A DNA stretch of 64,000 bases from Pedobacter nyackensis (GCF_900176505.1 NZ_FWYB01000001.1:831298-895297), one strand, 5' to 3'. Shown: positions 49,891 to 58,651, counted from the first letter of the stretch. Program-made: numbers and translations. The notes: a model not told the origin generated them from the letters alone.

Positions 49891-52053
49891 ATGGGCATAA
49901 CTTTTAAAGGTTTTGCAGCGCATGCGCTGTTTGCGGCAAACATTTTTATCCTCTTTTTACTCGCTTTTAGTGATAAATTAGTTATTCCTCATTGGTTACA
50001 GTCCTTTGGAAGAATGCACCCGATGATCCTGCATTTTCCAATAGTGATTCTGATGCTGGCTATGTTATTGGAGTTTTTCCGATTTAAAGAAGCTTATCTT
50101 AAGGAGCCTTTATACCAGAGTTTTACTACTGGTCTTTTGCTTTCCGGAGCTCTTTTATCTGCGGTGACAGTCATAATGGGGCTGCTGCTTTCCAAGGAGG
50201 AGGGCTATTCTGGAAGTGTGCTGCAATGGCATAAATGGACGGGGGTAGGTCTCGTTTTTATGGCTTCCATCATATACTGGAGCAGGAATACTTCCTGGTA
50301 TAAAGTCACGCTGGCCAGAGTAGGAGCAATCATGACCATACTTTGCTTAATTGCTGCCGGTCATTATGGGGCATCATTAACCCATGGGGATAATTTCGTA
50401 CTGCAACCTGTAACAGCGGCTAAGGAATTACCTAAGGTACCCCTGGCGCAGGCCAAAATATTTGAAGATGTGATATTGCCTGTTTTTTCTGAAAAATGTC
50501 TGAGTTGTCATAATCCGGAAAAAGCAAAAGGAAGTTTGATGATGGATAATGCTGCGGCTATCATTAAAGGAGGTAAAAGCGGAAAGTTGTTTGTATCTGG
50601 GAAACCGGAAATCAGCTTGTTGCTGGAACGGATCCACCTTCCTATGGACGATAAAAAACACATGCCCCCAAAAGGGAAAAATCAATTGAGTAATGAAGAA
50701 ATAGCGCTTTTGAACTTGTGGATTAAAGGTAATGGGGAGTTAAAGAAGAAGGTGGTTGATTTACCGGCACAAGATTCTTTAAGGATTTTGGCAACTACCT
50801 TTTTGGCACCTCCTGCTGCTACTGAACAAAAGTATAGCTTTGCCGCTGCGGATGAAAAGACGATTGAAAAACTGAACAATAATTATCGGATTGTATATGC
50901 ATTAGCGAAGGAATCTCCGGCATTGGCGGTGAATATTTACAATAAAAGTGTATACAAGCCTGAGGCATTGAAAGAGCTGGAAGAGATTAAAAAGCAGATT
51001 GTTTCCCTGGATCTGAAGGGATTACCGATTCGTGATGAGGAATTGAAAACTATTGCCCGTTTTGAAAACCTGAGAACGCTGAACCTTAATTTTACCAATA
51101 TTACCGGAGTAGGGTTAAAAGATTTACAAGCTTTGAAACATTTAAGTACCCTGTCTTTATCGGGTACTAAAGTGAATTTTAGTACTGTGAAGCCTATAAT
51201 GGGGATAAACAGTCTTAAAAAACTGATGTTATGGAATACCGGATTTAGTGATGCGGAGCTGCAGCGATTGCAAAAATCGAAAAAGAATCTTAGTGTAATC
51301 GGCGGTTTTAAAGATGACGGTAAAAATCCAATCCGGTTAAATCAACCGCGGATAATTAATGAGGTCGCTGTTTTCAAAACATCGCTGGCCTTGCTATTGA
51401 AGCACCCGATTAGTGGAGTTCAAATCCGCTATACTACAGATGGTTCGGAGCCTGACAGTTTGAAATCCAACCTGTTTGATAAACAGATTCTGCTCAATGA
51501 AAGTACCACCATTAAGGCGAAAGCTTACAAAGCTGGATGGTATGGAAGCGAGACCATTAGTACTAATGTCTACAAGAGTAGTTACAAAGCAGACAGTATG
51601 CTGTTTCTGCTGCCGCCGGCTGATCAGTATAAGGCGGAGGCCGTAAAAGTTCTTTCCGATCATCAGTTTGGTGATTATGAGTTCAGTTCCGGTAAATGGG
51701 TTGGCTTTAGGTATAATAATCTGGAAGCTTTATTGTTTTTCAAGCGCCCCGTAATGATGCAGTCGGTAGTTTTAAATGTGATGAGGCAGGTTGGATCATA
51801 TATTTTTCCTCCTGTAGCCGTAGAGATTTGGGGAGGTTCCGAAAAAAATAAGCTCCGTTTATTAGGTAGTGTAAAACCAGAAGCAACCAGGAAGGATGCA
51901 GAACGGGCCATGATAAAAGTAGAAGCGAAGTTTAAAACCCAAAGTATTTCCTATCTGAAGATTGTTGCTAAAAACTTGAAGAAACTTCCGATTTGGCATC
52001 CTGGTAAAGGAGAGCCTGCATGGGTATTTATCGATGAGATACTTTTGAATTAG
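49891..52053 (+). CDS. Chimeric membrane protein: DUF2231-like spans, c-type heme site, LRR, chitobiase-like and C-terminal beta domain
   Basis: This is a 720 aa protein. The first 155 residues hold about five membrane spans of the DUF2231 type ('RMHPMILHFPIVILMLAML', 'LQWHKWTGVGLVFMASIIYW') with conserved His residues. A periplasmic PSCyt1-type cytochrome site follows at C203-L-S-C206-H207 ('PVFSEKCLSCHNPEKAKGS', Met in 'HMPPKGK'). Leucine-rich repeats occur near 370-470 ('LRTLNLNFTNITGVGLKDLQ'), then a chitobiase/FN3-associated strand domain ('IRYTTDGSEPDSLKSNLFD') and a C-terminal discoidin-like domain. The domain mix suggests a membrane electron acceptor that also binds a carbohydrate. 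It is the last gene of the operon. Confidence 0.88.
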   Translation: MGITFKGFAAHALFAANIFILFLLAFSDKLVIPHWLQSFGRMHPMILHFPIVILMLAMLLEFFRFKEAYLKEPLYQSFTTGLLLSGALLSAVTVIMGLLLSKEEGYSGSVLQWHKWTGVGLVFMASIIYWSRNTSWYKVTLARVGAIMTILCLIAAGHYGASLTHGDNFVLQPVTAAKELPKVPLAQAKIFEDVILPVFSEKCLSCHNPEKAKGSLMMDNAAAIIKGGKSGKLFVSGKPEISLLLERIHLPMDDKKHMPPKGKNQLSNEEIALLNLWIKGNGELKKKVVDLPAQDSLRILATTFLAPPAATEQKYSFAAADEKTIEKLNNNYRIVYALAKESPALAVNIYNKSVYKPEALKELEEIKKQIVSLDLKGLPIRDEELKTIARFENLRTLNLNFTNITGVGLKDLQALKHLSTLSLSGTKVNFSTVKPIMGINSLKKLMLWNTGFSDAELQRLQKSKKNLSVIGGFKDDGKNPIRLNQPRIINEVAVFKTSLALLLKHPISGVQIRYTTDGSEPDSLKSNLFDKQILLNESTTIKAKAYKAGWYGSETISTNVYKSSYKADSMLFLLPPADQYKAEAVKVLSDHQFGDYEFSSGKWVGFRYNNLEALLFFKRPVMMQSVVLNVMRQVGSYIFPPVAVEIWGGSEKNKLRLLGSVKPEATRKDAERAMIKVEAKFKTQSISYLKIVAKNLKKLPIWHPGKGEPAWVFIDEILLN

Positions 52054-52081
52054 AAAGATTAAAATTTTATATATTAGGGCC

Positions 52082-52780
52082 GTGCAGTCGTCTACAAATA
52101 AAGCTCAGCTATTCCCATCCAACCTTACTTTTTTAAACAAGCTAAAAAGTCATAATGACAGGGATTGGTTTAATTCCAATAAGGAGGAATTTCAACACGA
52201 ACAGGGGATGGTTGTGGCTTTTGCAGAAGCATTATTACAAGAACTCAATATTCACGATGTGATAGAGACCCCTTCGGGTGCCAAAAGTGTGTATCGCATT
52301 TATAGGGATACCAGGTTTTCTAAAGATAAAACACCATACAAAACATATTGGAGTGGAAGCTTTAGACGTGCAACAAAATATCGTAGGGGTGGATACTATT
52401 TTCATATCGAAGCAGGTAACAGTTTCGTTGGGGGAGGTTTTTGGGGGCCAAATGCTAATGATCTGAAGCTGATACGAGAAGATATTTCATTTGATTCAGC
52501 ACCATTGAGAAAAATCTTAAACAGTGCGTCATTTATTTCAACATTTGAAAAGTTAAAAGGAGAGCAATTAAAAACTACTCCTAAAGGTTTCGATGCGAAT
52601 TCTGAGGCTATAGATCTTTTGCGCTTTAAGCAGTTTCTGCTTATCCGAAAGTTTTCTGATGAAGAAGTCCTAAGTGCAGATTTTCTAAAAGAGGTAGGGC
52701 AGACATTTAGAAATATGCGCCCGTTTTTTGACTATATGAGCGAGGTGTTGACGACTGATATCAACGGATTGAGCGTATAA
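52082..52780 (+). CDS. DUF2461 protein (GTG start)
   Basis: This is a 232 aa protein. GTG at 52082 is the only start giving the family's N-terminus; the next Met is at residue 42. It shows DUF2461 signatures: 'LTFLNKLKSHNDRDWFNSNK', 'KSVYRIYRDTRFSKDKTPYK' and 'GGYYFHIEAGNSFVGGGFWG'. Function is unknown across the family. It lies 28 bases after the cytochrome operon but is likely a separate unit. Confidence 0.88.
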   Translation: MQSSTNKAQLFPSNLTFLNKLKSHNDRDWFNSNKEEFQHEQGMVVAFAEALLQELNIHDVIETPSGAKSVYRIYRDTRFSKDKTPYKTYWSGSFRRATKYRRGGYYFHIEAGNSFVGGGFWGPNANDLKLIREDISFDSAPLRKILNSASFISTFEKLKGEQLKTTPKGFDANSEAIDLLRFKQFLLIRKFSDEEVLSADFLKEVGQTFRNMRPFFDYMSEVLTTDINGLSV

Positions 52781-52804
52781 ATATTTGTTCTCTCCTTGAA
52801 TTTA

Positions 52805-53383
52805 CTAATCATTTAATCCCTTCCCTATTAGGATTTGCGGTATGTATTTTTCGACCCTCGACTCCCGCGTTTTGGATTGTTTGGGTTGAGAGAAGTGTAG
52901 AAGATATGCTCTTTGCCGTCCCGGCGTTAATGCTTCGAAAGCGGTTTTAATGGCCGGAATTTCATCTAATTTCTTTTGAAATTCTTCAGGGACGCCGAAT
53001 TCTGCAGTCTTTTTGAATTCTACTTTCAAGCCGGCTTTTTCTACTTCAATCGCCTCATAAATATAGGCTTTCAGGGTGGCCTCATGCTCAGCTATTTCCT
53101 GAACATTGGTGAATCGAATCTGACGGGTCGCTTGCGTGTTCTCGCTTTGTCGGATTAAAATGCCGCTGGCATTATTTAGCAAGGCTCCTTTGAAAAATAA
53201 AAGCGCACAATATTCTTTAAATACATGTATTAATACGATGTTACTTTTTTGAAAAGTGTAACAGGGAGTACCCCATTTCAATTCTTCGTTCAGCCCGCAG
53301 TCAAGAACGATCATTCTCAATTTCTCCAGTTCTTTCTGCCACTTTTCGGTTTTACTAAAATAAAAATCGACCTTAGGATTCAT
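52805..53383 (-). CDS. DUF1801 / YdeI-type protein
   Basis: This is a 192 aa protein. The DUF1801-like N-terminal part ('ELKWGTPCYTFQKSNIVLIH', 'EYCALLFFKGALL') is followed by a YdeI-like C-terminal part ('EFGVPEEFQKKLDEIPAIKT' and 'LTPGRQRAYLLHFSQPKQSK'). YdeI in Salmonella is tied to resistance to antimicrobial peptides; a function here is inference. The start MNPKVDFYFSK is standard. It is convergent with the DUF2461 gene. Confidence 0.88.
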   Translation of the reverse strand: MNPKVDFYFSKTEKWQKELEKLRMIVLDCGLNEELKWGTPCYTFQKSNIVLIHVFKEYCALLFFKGALLNNASGILIRQSENTQATRQIRFTNVQEIAEHEATLKAYIYEAIEVEKAGLKVEFKKTAEFGVPEEFQKKLDEIPAIKTAFEALTPGRQRAYLLHFSQPKQSKTRESRVEKYIPQILIGKGLND

Positions 53384-53419
53384 TTTAAGCTTTGTTATTT
53401 ATGTTCATTTAAATAATTT

Positions 53420-54265
53420 CTATCGTCCAGTCTGGCGTTTAGTTACCTTGCCCGCTTTATTTTTGTGGCTGGCCTTTGGAATTGCAGGTTCAGGTAATGG
53501 CTGAGTGAGTTTCCTGATATAGATGTGCTTGACATTCGATTTTCCACTTTCTCTTTCGTCCACTTCAAAACGGTTGGTGCTTTTTATTAAAGGCAGCAAT
53601 TTAGAAAAACCATAATTCCTGGAGTCGAAATCCGGTTTTTTCTTCATCATTAGATTGCCAAAATCTCCAAGATACGCCCAGCCATCTTCATCTGCCAGAT
53701 CAGTAATGCTATCTGCAAAGAGTCTGATAATTCCAGGATCAACTTTGTTCAAAGGTTGCATTTCCAGAGTTTTAATGCTTGCAGCAGTCTGTATTGTACT
53801 GTTGTCTTCCACAGGCAGCAGTTTTGGCTTCAGGATTTCAATATAGATGAATTTATCGCAGGCAGTGATAAAAGGAGCGAGGGTTTTCTTCTCACCGATA
53901 CCAATTACTTTCATCCCTGCTTCCCGAAGTCTGGTGGCTAATCTGGTAAAATCACTGTCACTGGAAACGATACAGAAGCCATCCACTTTTCCCGTATAAA
54001 GGATATCCATGGCATCAATAATTAGTGCACTATCGCTTGCATTTTTACCGCTGGAATAGCTGTACTGTTGAATGGGGGTGATGGCATTTTCCAGCAGTAC
54101 TTTTTTCCATCCCGAAACCGTGGGTTTGGTCCAGTCAGCATATATTCTTTTAAATGTTGGCGTACCGTATTTGGCGATCTCCTCGAACATCTCTTTGACA
54201 TTGGCATAAGGTACATTGTCTGCATCTATTAGTACGGCGAGTTTTAGGTCTCTCTCGTTTTTCAT
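53420..54265 (-). CDS. NYN-domain nuclease with OST-HTH/LOTUS domain
   Basis: This is a 281 aa protein. The NYN (PIN-like) domain, residues 8-150, keeps the acidic site: D14 and D16 in 'AVLIDADNVPYANV', D78 in 'GKNASDSALIIDAMD', D103/D105 in 'FCIVSSDSDFTRLA'. An OST-HTH domain follows, about 178-255 ('IIRLFADSITDLADEDGWAY', 'NYGFSKLLPLIKSTNRFEV'), which binds RNA. The two-domain set is like YacP/LabA-type proteins thought to cleave RNA. A basic tail (KASHKNKAGKVTKRQTGR) ends the protein. It is 36 bases upstream of DUF1801 in the transcription sense. Confidence 0.9.
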   Translation of the reverse strand: MKNERDLKLAVLIDADNVPYANVKEMFEEIAKYGTPTFKRIYADWTKPTVSGWKKVLLENAITPIQQYSYSSGKNASDSALIIDAMDILYTGKVDGFCIVSSDSDFTRLATRLREAGMKVIGIGEKKTLAPFITACDKFIYIEILKPKLLPVEDNSTIQTAASIKTLEMQPLNKVDPGIIRLFADSITDLADEDGWAYLGDFGNLMMKKKPDFDSRNYGFSKLLPLIKSTNRFEVDERESGKSNVKHIYIRKLTQPLPEPAIPKASHKNKAGKVTKRQTGR

Positions 54266-54439
54266 AAGCCTGGTGCTGGTGATTTTCTTAAAGATAAGAA
54301 TATCAAAATTAATTAAACATCCCCATAGGGATTACTGTACGTAAAGATAAGATACATGCCAGAATTTACTATTAATAAGTTGTGATCGTAACAATAAATA
54401 GATTTTGTTGTTAGTACAATAAAATAAATCTCAACTCAT

Positions 54440-54700
54440 ATGAATCACGAGAATAGAACAGATTTTACGGAAGTATTCAATGGTGATTATTGGCAAGGAG
54501 CACTTATTCAGCAATTACTTGCAGAGCATGAAATTCAGTCCTTTTTAAGGAATGCATTGATGGGAAGTTTAGAACCCTTTGCTGTTGTTGCGGGTGGTGC
54601 AAACCCAGTATCAATTGTCGTCCCAACCGATAATTATGAATCGGCCAGGAGCTTAATAAAGGAATATAACGAAGCTACTCCTGAAGATGAGCAACCATAA
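54440..54700 (+). CDS. DUF2007 protein (putative signal-transducing, PII-like fold)
   Basis: This is an 86 aa protein with DUF2007 features: 'FTEVFNGDYWQGALIQQLLA', 'EHEIQSFLRNALMGSL' and 'PVSIVVPTDNYESARSLIKE'. The small ferredoxin-like fold resembles regulatory domains. Function unknown. It stands alone between NYN and tyrA. Confidence 0.85.
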   Translation: MNHENRTDFTEVFNGDYWQGALIQQLLAEHEIQSFLRNALMGSLEPFAVVAGGANPVSIVVPTDNYESARSLIKEYNEATPEDEQP

Positions 54701-54713
54701 AAAATGGAACGGG

Positions 54714-54729
54714 TAGGGCCGTGGCCCTA
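54714..54729. terminator. Short hairpin between convergent genes
   Basis: TAGGGCC-gt-GGCCCTA is a perfect 7-base stem with a two-base loop between DUF2007 and tyrA, followed by an AT-rich stretch. It is a possible weak bidirectional terminator. Confidence 0.4.
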
Positions 54730-54733
54730 ATTA

Positions 54734-55582
54734 TTATTCTTCTCTGTCCAGCACATGTTTGATTTTGTTCGCATTTTCCATTAACTCCGTAAGATACGCC
54801 CAATTCTCTTTTTCAATGCAGGATTTGAATTTTCTGAGCTGAGTAATGTGCTCATTTAATACATCAAGTACATTTTCCTTGTTCTGCTTAAAGATGGGCA
54901 TCCACATAGCAGGACTACTTTTTGCCAGCCTTACTGTACTTTCGAAACCAGCACTGGCTAGTTCAAATATGGCATTTTCTTCTTTCTCTTTTTCCAATAC
55001 GGTATTGGCCAAAGCAAAGGAAGTAATATGAGAAATATGACTCACATAGGCCACATGCACATCATGATCTATTCCTTCCATATACACATTGTACATGCCG
55101 AGCACGGTGTATAATTGTTCTACCGCGGCTAAAGCATCTTTATCGCTTTCTGATGCATTGCAGATCACATTTGCCCGACCAGTGAAAGCTTGGTCTGTAG
55201 CAGCTTCCGGTCCGCTGAATTCCGTACCCCACATTGGGTGAGAAGCTATATACCTGCCTCTGTTGGCATGCCCTTTTACTGCGTCCAATAAAGTCATTTT
55301 AGTCGAACCGGTATCCAGTACGATCTGGTGTTTTACCTGATCCAAAACCTGAGGTAATAATGCTGCACAGGCACTTACCGGTGCACTTAATATAATCAGG
55401 TCACTGTTGGCTATTGCATTGTCGAGGTCCGTTATTTCATCTATAATCCCGAGTTCGAGTGCTTTTTTTGTATGTGCCTCCTGGTTATCCACACCAAATA
55501 CTTTTGTGGCAAAGCCTTTTTGCTTTAAAACCAAAGCCATGGAGCCACCAATAAGTCCAAGGCCGACTACTGCTATTTTCAT
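54734..55582 (-). CDS. tyrA: Prephenate dehydrogenase (tyrosine biosynthesis)
   Basis: This is a 282 aa cytosolic enzyme that oxidatively decarboxylates prephenate to 4-hydroxyphenylpyruvate. It has the NAD(P) Rossmann motif 'VVGLGLIGGSMALVLK' (residues 5-20) and TyrA motifs 'ASHPMWGTEFSGPEAA' and 'HDVHVAYVSHISHITSFALA' with the conserved His. It is a stand-alone TyrA without chorismate mutase. The aminotransferase gene 174 bases upstream on the same strand supports aromatic amino acid synthesis. A hairpin element occupies the intergenic leader. Confidence 0.93.
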   Translation of the reverse strand: MKIAVVGLGLIGGSMALVLKQKGFATKVFGVDNQEAHTKKALELGIIDEITDLDNAIANSDLIILSAPVSACAALLPQVLDQVKHQIVLDTGSTKMTLLDAVKGHANRGRYIASHPMWGTEFSGPEAATDQAFTGRANVICNASESDKDALAAVEQLYTVLGMYNVYMEGIDHDVHVAYVSHISHITSFALANTVLEKEKEENAIFELASAGFESTVRLAKSSPAMWMPIFKQNKENVLDVLNEHITQLRKFKSCIEKENWAYLTELMENANKIKHVLDREE

Positions 55583-55608
55583 TAGTATATATATGTTTTT
55601 TAATTGTT

Positions 55609-55720
55609 ATGAAGCTTGCATAAGCTTATTTTTCACGAGTATCTATTTGTTTCTTGTGTTCAAGAGCTCGCAAGCTCGGTTCATTTCGGTTTGTAAGCGA
55701 TAAGCTTATGCAGGTTTCAT
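55609..55720. repeat. Imperfect inverted-repeat element, copy 1 (upstream of tyrA)
   Basis: The left arm ATGAAGCTTGCATAAGCTTA (55609-55628) and the right arm TAAGCTTATGCAGGTTTCAT (55701-55720) pair over about 20 bases; the two non-Watson-Crick positions would be G-U wobbles in a plus-strand RNA. The loop is about 70 bases and has a small inner stem (GAGCT-cgca-AGCTC). A related element lies at 61029-61090, with TTTGTAAGCG before the right arm in both. Confidence 0.7.
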
Positions 55721-55756
55721 TATTTAATTCAATTATTAATGTAAGCGTTTTTAATG

Positions 55757-56902
55757 TTATTTACTGATTCGGGTTATTGCCTGTTCAAAACGGGAAAGAT
55801 CGCCGCAAAGACTGATCCTGATGTATCGATTGCCCTGACTTCCAAATATACCACCCGGGGTTAGGAAAACGTTTGATCCATAAAGAACTTTATCGCTTAG
55901 CGCATAGCCATCTTCATATTGATCAGGGATTTTTGCCCACACAAATAAGCCAACTTGTTTAAGCTCATATGTACAACCCAGAATATCCAGTATTTGGTAT
56001 ACTTTAGCTCTTCTTTCTGAATAAATGCTATTAATATGACTATACCAGTCAGGCCCAAGGCTTAATGCCTTAGCTGCCGCGAGTTGCAGAGGCATGAACA
56101 TACCACTGTCCATATTGCTCTTGAACCTTAATACTTCCTCGATCCGCTCTTTCGATCCGCAAAGCATACCGATCCGCCAACCTGCCATATTATGCGATTT
56201 GCTTAAAGAGTTTAGCTCCAATACGACTTCTTTGGCACCGGGTACCTCCAAAAGACTTACAGGATTATCATTCAGGATAAAGCTATATGGATTGTCATGC
56301 ACCAGCAAGATATGATTCTCCTTTGCAAACTGTACCAGATTTTTAAACAAGTCGGCACTTATCGGTTGGCCTGTAGGCATATGTGGGTAATTCACAAACA
56401 TCAGCTTCACCTTGCTCAGATCTGTTGCGGCCAAAGCCTCCAGATCCGGATACCAGTTCTGCTCTTCCTGTAAGAGGTAACTCACCGGTTTGCCACCTGC
56501 AAGTTTAACGGCACTGCTATATGTAGGATAACCAGGATTAGGGATTAATGCTTCATCACCTTCATTCAGATAGGTCATACAGATGTGCATGATGCCTTCT
56601 TTTGAACCCATAAGTGGCAATAATTCGGTATCAGGATCTAAGCTTACCTTATACCAGCGTTGATACCAGTCTGTAAAGGCTTGTCGCAATGCAGGTATGC
56701 CTTTGTAGCCCTGATAACCATGCACACCCGTTTTCCCAGCCTCTTCCTGCAACGTCCTGATCACATCGGGATGGGGCGGAAGGTCGGGGCTGCCAATACC
56801 TAAATTAATGATGTTCTTTCCTTCTTTATTCAGGGAATCAATTTCTCTCAGTTTTTGGGAGAAGTAGTATTCGCTAATTCCCTCCAGTCTTTTTGCAATC
56901 AT
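55757..56902 (-). CDS. Class I/II PLP aminotransferase, probably aromatic
   Basis: This is a 381 aa fold-type I enzyme. The PLP lysine K235 lies in 'LNSLSKSHNMAGWRIG'; other marks are 'NLGIGSPDLPPHPDVIR' and 'PNPGYPTYSSAVKLAGGKPV', and 'NYPHMPTGQP' stands for the usual NYPNNPTG. The end 'RYIRISLCGDLSRFEQAITR' holds the substrate-carboxylate arginine. It probably transfers amino groups to aromatic or other alpha-keto acids, given tyrA next to it. LL-DAP-type or aspartate aminotransferase activity cannot be excluded. Confidence 0.9.
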   Translation of the reverse strand: MIAKRLEGISEYYFSQKLREIDSLNKEGKNIINLGIGSPDLPPHPDVIRTLQEEAGKTGVHGYQGYKGIPALRQAFTDWYQRWYKVSLDPDTELLPLMGSKEGIMHICMTYLNEGDEALIPNPGYPTYSSAVKLAGGKPVSYLLQEEQNWYPDLEALAATDLSKVKLMFVNYPHMPTGQPISADLFKNLVQFAKENHILLVHDNPYSFILNDNPVSLLEVPGAKEVVLELNSLSKSHNMAGWRIGMLCGSKERIEEVLRFKSNMDSGMFMPLQLAAAKALSLGPDWYSHINSIYSERRAKVYQILDILGCTYELKQVGLFVWAKIPDQYEDGYALSDKVLYGSNVFLTPGGIFGSQGNRYIRISLCGDLSRFEQAITRISK

Positions 56903-57112
56903 GATTGAATATTATATATCAAGGTGATCATATATCGCTTTATCAATAAGGTTGAATATAATCCCCGGTGATTTTTTAGCCTAAAGTATTGATTTTTATT
57001 ATAATATTGAACTGCTGGTTAATATTCGTTTCTTTTAATCGGAAAATGATATAGAGCGGGATATTAGTTACATTATATTTATACCGCAACATCCAGATAC
57101 AAAGATTAAAAT

Positions 57113-57661
57113 ATGACCATAATAATTGATCAACATATAAAATTAGAGCTGACAGCGGAAAGACACGCGGTGGATTTATTCCATGCTGTAGATGATGATA
57201 GAGCGCATTTATCGGAGTTTTTACCCTGGGTGGAAGCTATGCAGTCGGTGGATGATTTCAAAGCATATATTCAGAACTGTGAGTCTATGCACCATCAGAA
57301 AATGGAAGTTAGCTTTGTGATCATGTTAGATGAGCAAGTGGTAGGCAGAATAGGACTGCATTATTTGAACATGGGCAATAGAAATGCGGCCATTGGATAT
57401 TGGTTAAGTAAAGATGCTGAGGGGAAAGGAATCATGACGCGTTGCTGTACTGCGGTGATCAATTATGGTTTCGGTGAGCTCGGATTGCAACGAATTGAAA
57501 TAAAAGCTGCAACAACCAACGCGAAAAGTCAGGCTATTCCAAGGAGGTTGGGCTTCCAGCAGGAGGGGGTTCTAAGACAGGCGGAACTGGTTGGTGAGAA
57601 GTTTCTGGATTTAGTACTATTTGCCATGTTGAAAGATGAATGGTTGGCGGCGACTACTTAG
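57113..57661 (+). CDS. GNAT acetyltransferase, RimL-like
   Basis: This is a 182 aa acetyltransferase with the RimJ/RimL layout: 'RAHLSEFLPWVEAMQSVDD', the beta-bulge 'AAIGYWLSKDAEGKGIMTRC' carrying the acetyl-CoA pyrophosphate loop (DAEGKG), and 'LQRIEIKAATTNAKSQAIPR'. These enzymes acetylate protein N-termini or small amines; the target is unknown. A start GTG/ATG further upstream is not supported. The next gene overlaps by frame and begins just after. Confidence 0.88.
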   Translation: MTIIIDQHIKLELTAERHAVDLFHAVDDDRAHLSEFLPWVEAMQSVDDFKAYIQNCESMHHQKMEVSFVIMLDEQVVGRIGLHYLNMGNRNAAIGYWLSKDAEGKGIMTRCCTAVINYGFGELGLQRIEIKAATTNAKSQAIPRRLGFQQEGVLRQAELVGEKFLDLVLFAMLKDEWLAATT

Positions 57662-57681
57662 ATTGTTTACCTTTAATGATT

Positions 57682-58086
57682 ATGAATTCAATACCTATTC
57701 AAGTCACCGAGCTTTTAAATTACAGTTATTCATTAGCAAAATCTCTTCTGGAAGGACAACAGGAGTTCTTCCCATTTGGAGTATTTATGGACTATAGGGG
57801 GAATATCTCTCAAAGATTAGTTCATGATGGGGATGAGTTCCCAGTTAGCGAGGTGCTTATTGAGCATATACAAAAGGATTTCGATGATCAACTGGCTTCC
57901 AGAAATATAACGGCTTATTCAATCGTCTATAATGCCCGGGTTAAAAACGAACAATTTCCTGTTGGGATAGATGTAGTAGTAGCGAAGGTTAAAGGTATTT
58001 ATGACGCTCTTGAGGTATATTACTTACCCTATCAAAAGATGGGTGACCAACTGGAATACCTGGAGCCATGGGGCGAAAAGATGTAG
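57682..58086 (+). CDS. Conserved hypothetical protein, 134 aa
   Basis: I choose the ATG at 57682 (MNSIPIQVTELLNYSYSLAK) because the longer frame overlaps the GNAT gene. The protein is soluble with strand-rich central parts ('GVFMDYRGNISQRLVHDGD', 'VGIDVVVAKVKGIYDALEVY') and an end 'LEPWGEKM'. No family is recognised. Its stop codon lies within a hairpin shared with the convergent GNAT gene. Confidence 0.55.
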   Translation: MNSIPIQVTELLNYSYSLAKSLLEGQQEFFPFGVFMDYRGNISQRLVHDGDEFPVSEVLIEHIQKDFDDQLASRNITAYSIVYNARVKNEQFPVGIDVVVAKVKGIYDALEVYYLPYQKMGDQLEYLEPWGEKM

Positions 58087-58123
58087 TGAGATCTATGCTT
58101 TTAGCAAACCATAGATCTCACTA
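58084..58123. terminator. Hairpin across the ends of two convergent genes
   Basis: TAGTGAGATCTATG (58084-58097), 12 bases, CATAGATCTCACTA (58110-58123): a perfect 14-base inverted repeat. It includes the stop codon of the plus-strand gene and the last codons of the minus-strand GNAT gene. It would form in both transcripts and may act as a bidirectional terminator without a strong T-run. Confidence 0.6.
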
Positions 58124-58644
58124 TCCAGGAACTTGCCCTCGAAGTAATAATCTTCTCTGAAATATGCTTCTTTAACAAAACCATGCTTCAATAGCAATGA
58201 ACGGGAGGCTTCATTTGCAGGATTGATATTTGCGCATATGGAGTGTAGTTTTACGTCGTTAAATCCGAAATCAATCACTTTGCTCAGGGCCTCAGAGAGG
58301 ATGCCTTTTCGCCAGTAATCAGGCTGCAGCATATAACCAATCTCTGCTCTATGATTGGGTAGATCTGTTCGCCAAAAGCCCAGGTTCCCGATCATTAACT
58401 CTGGATTTGATTTTAAAGTAATAGCCCAGATCAGATTGGCCCCTTTATTGAAATTGTCATTAATGCTTTGTATGACCTGCTGTGATTCTTCTACATTTTT
58501 TGGGGTCGGGCGGTCAATATAACGCATAACCTGTTCATTGGTACGCAGATCGTAGAGTACAGGAGCATCAGAGATGCGTTGTTCGCGTAAAATAAGACGT
58601 TCTGTTTCGAGTTCAGGTAGTTTCGGTAGAATGATGTTGAGCAT
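58093..58644 (-). CDS. GNAT acetyltransferase, RimJ/L-like
   Basis: This is a 183 aa acetyltransferase. Motifs are 'ETERLILREQRISDAPVLYD', 'HRAEIGYMLQPDYWRKGILS' with the acetyl-CoA loop, and 'LHSICANINPANEASRSLLL'. It acts on N-terminal amino groups or small molecules; the target is unknown. It is not closely related to the GNAT at 57113. Its end is embedded in the hairpin at 58084. DUF4180 lies upstream by 7 bases, suggesting one transcript. Confidence 0.88.
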   Translation of the reverse strand: MLNIILPKLPELETERLILREQRISDAPVLYDLRTNEQVMRYIDRPTPKNVEESQQVIQSINDNFNKGANLIWAITLKSNPELMIGNLGFWRTDLPNHRAEIGYMLQPDYWRKGILSEALSKVIDFGFNDVKLHSICANINPANEASRSLLLKHGFVKEAYFREDYYFEGKFLDSEIYGLLKA

Positions 58645-58651
58645 GATAAGT

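Noticed and set aside
54266..54439. Possible small RNA or gene between the NYN and DUF2007 genes
   Set aside because: AT-rich with no stable hairpin plus T-run and no start codon with coding sense.
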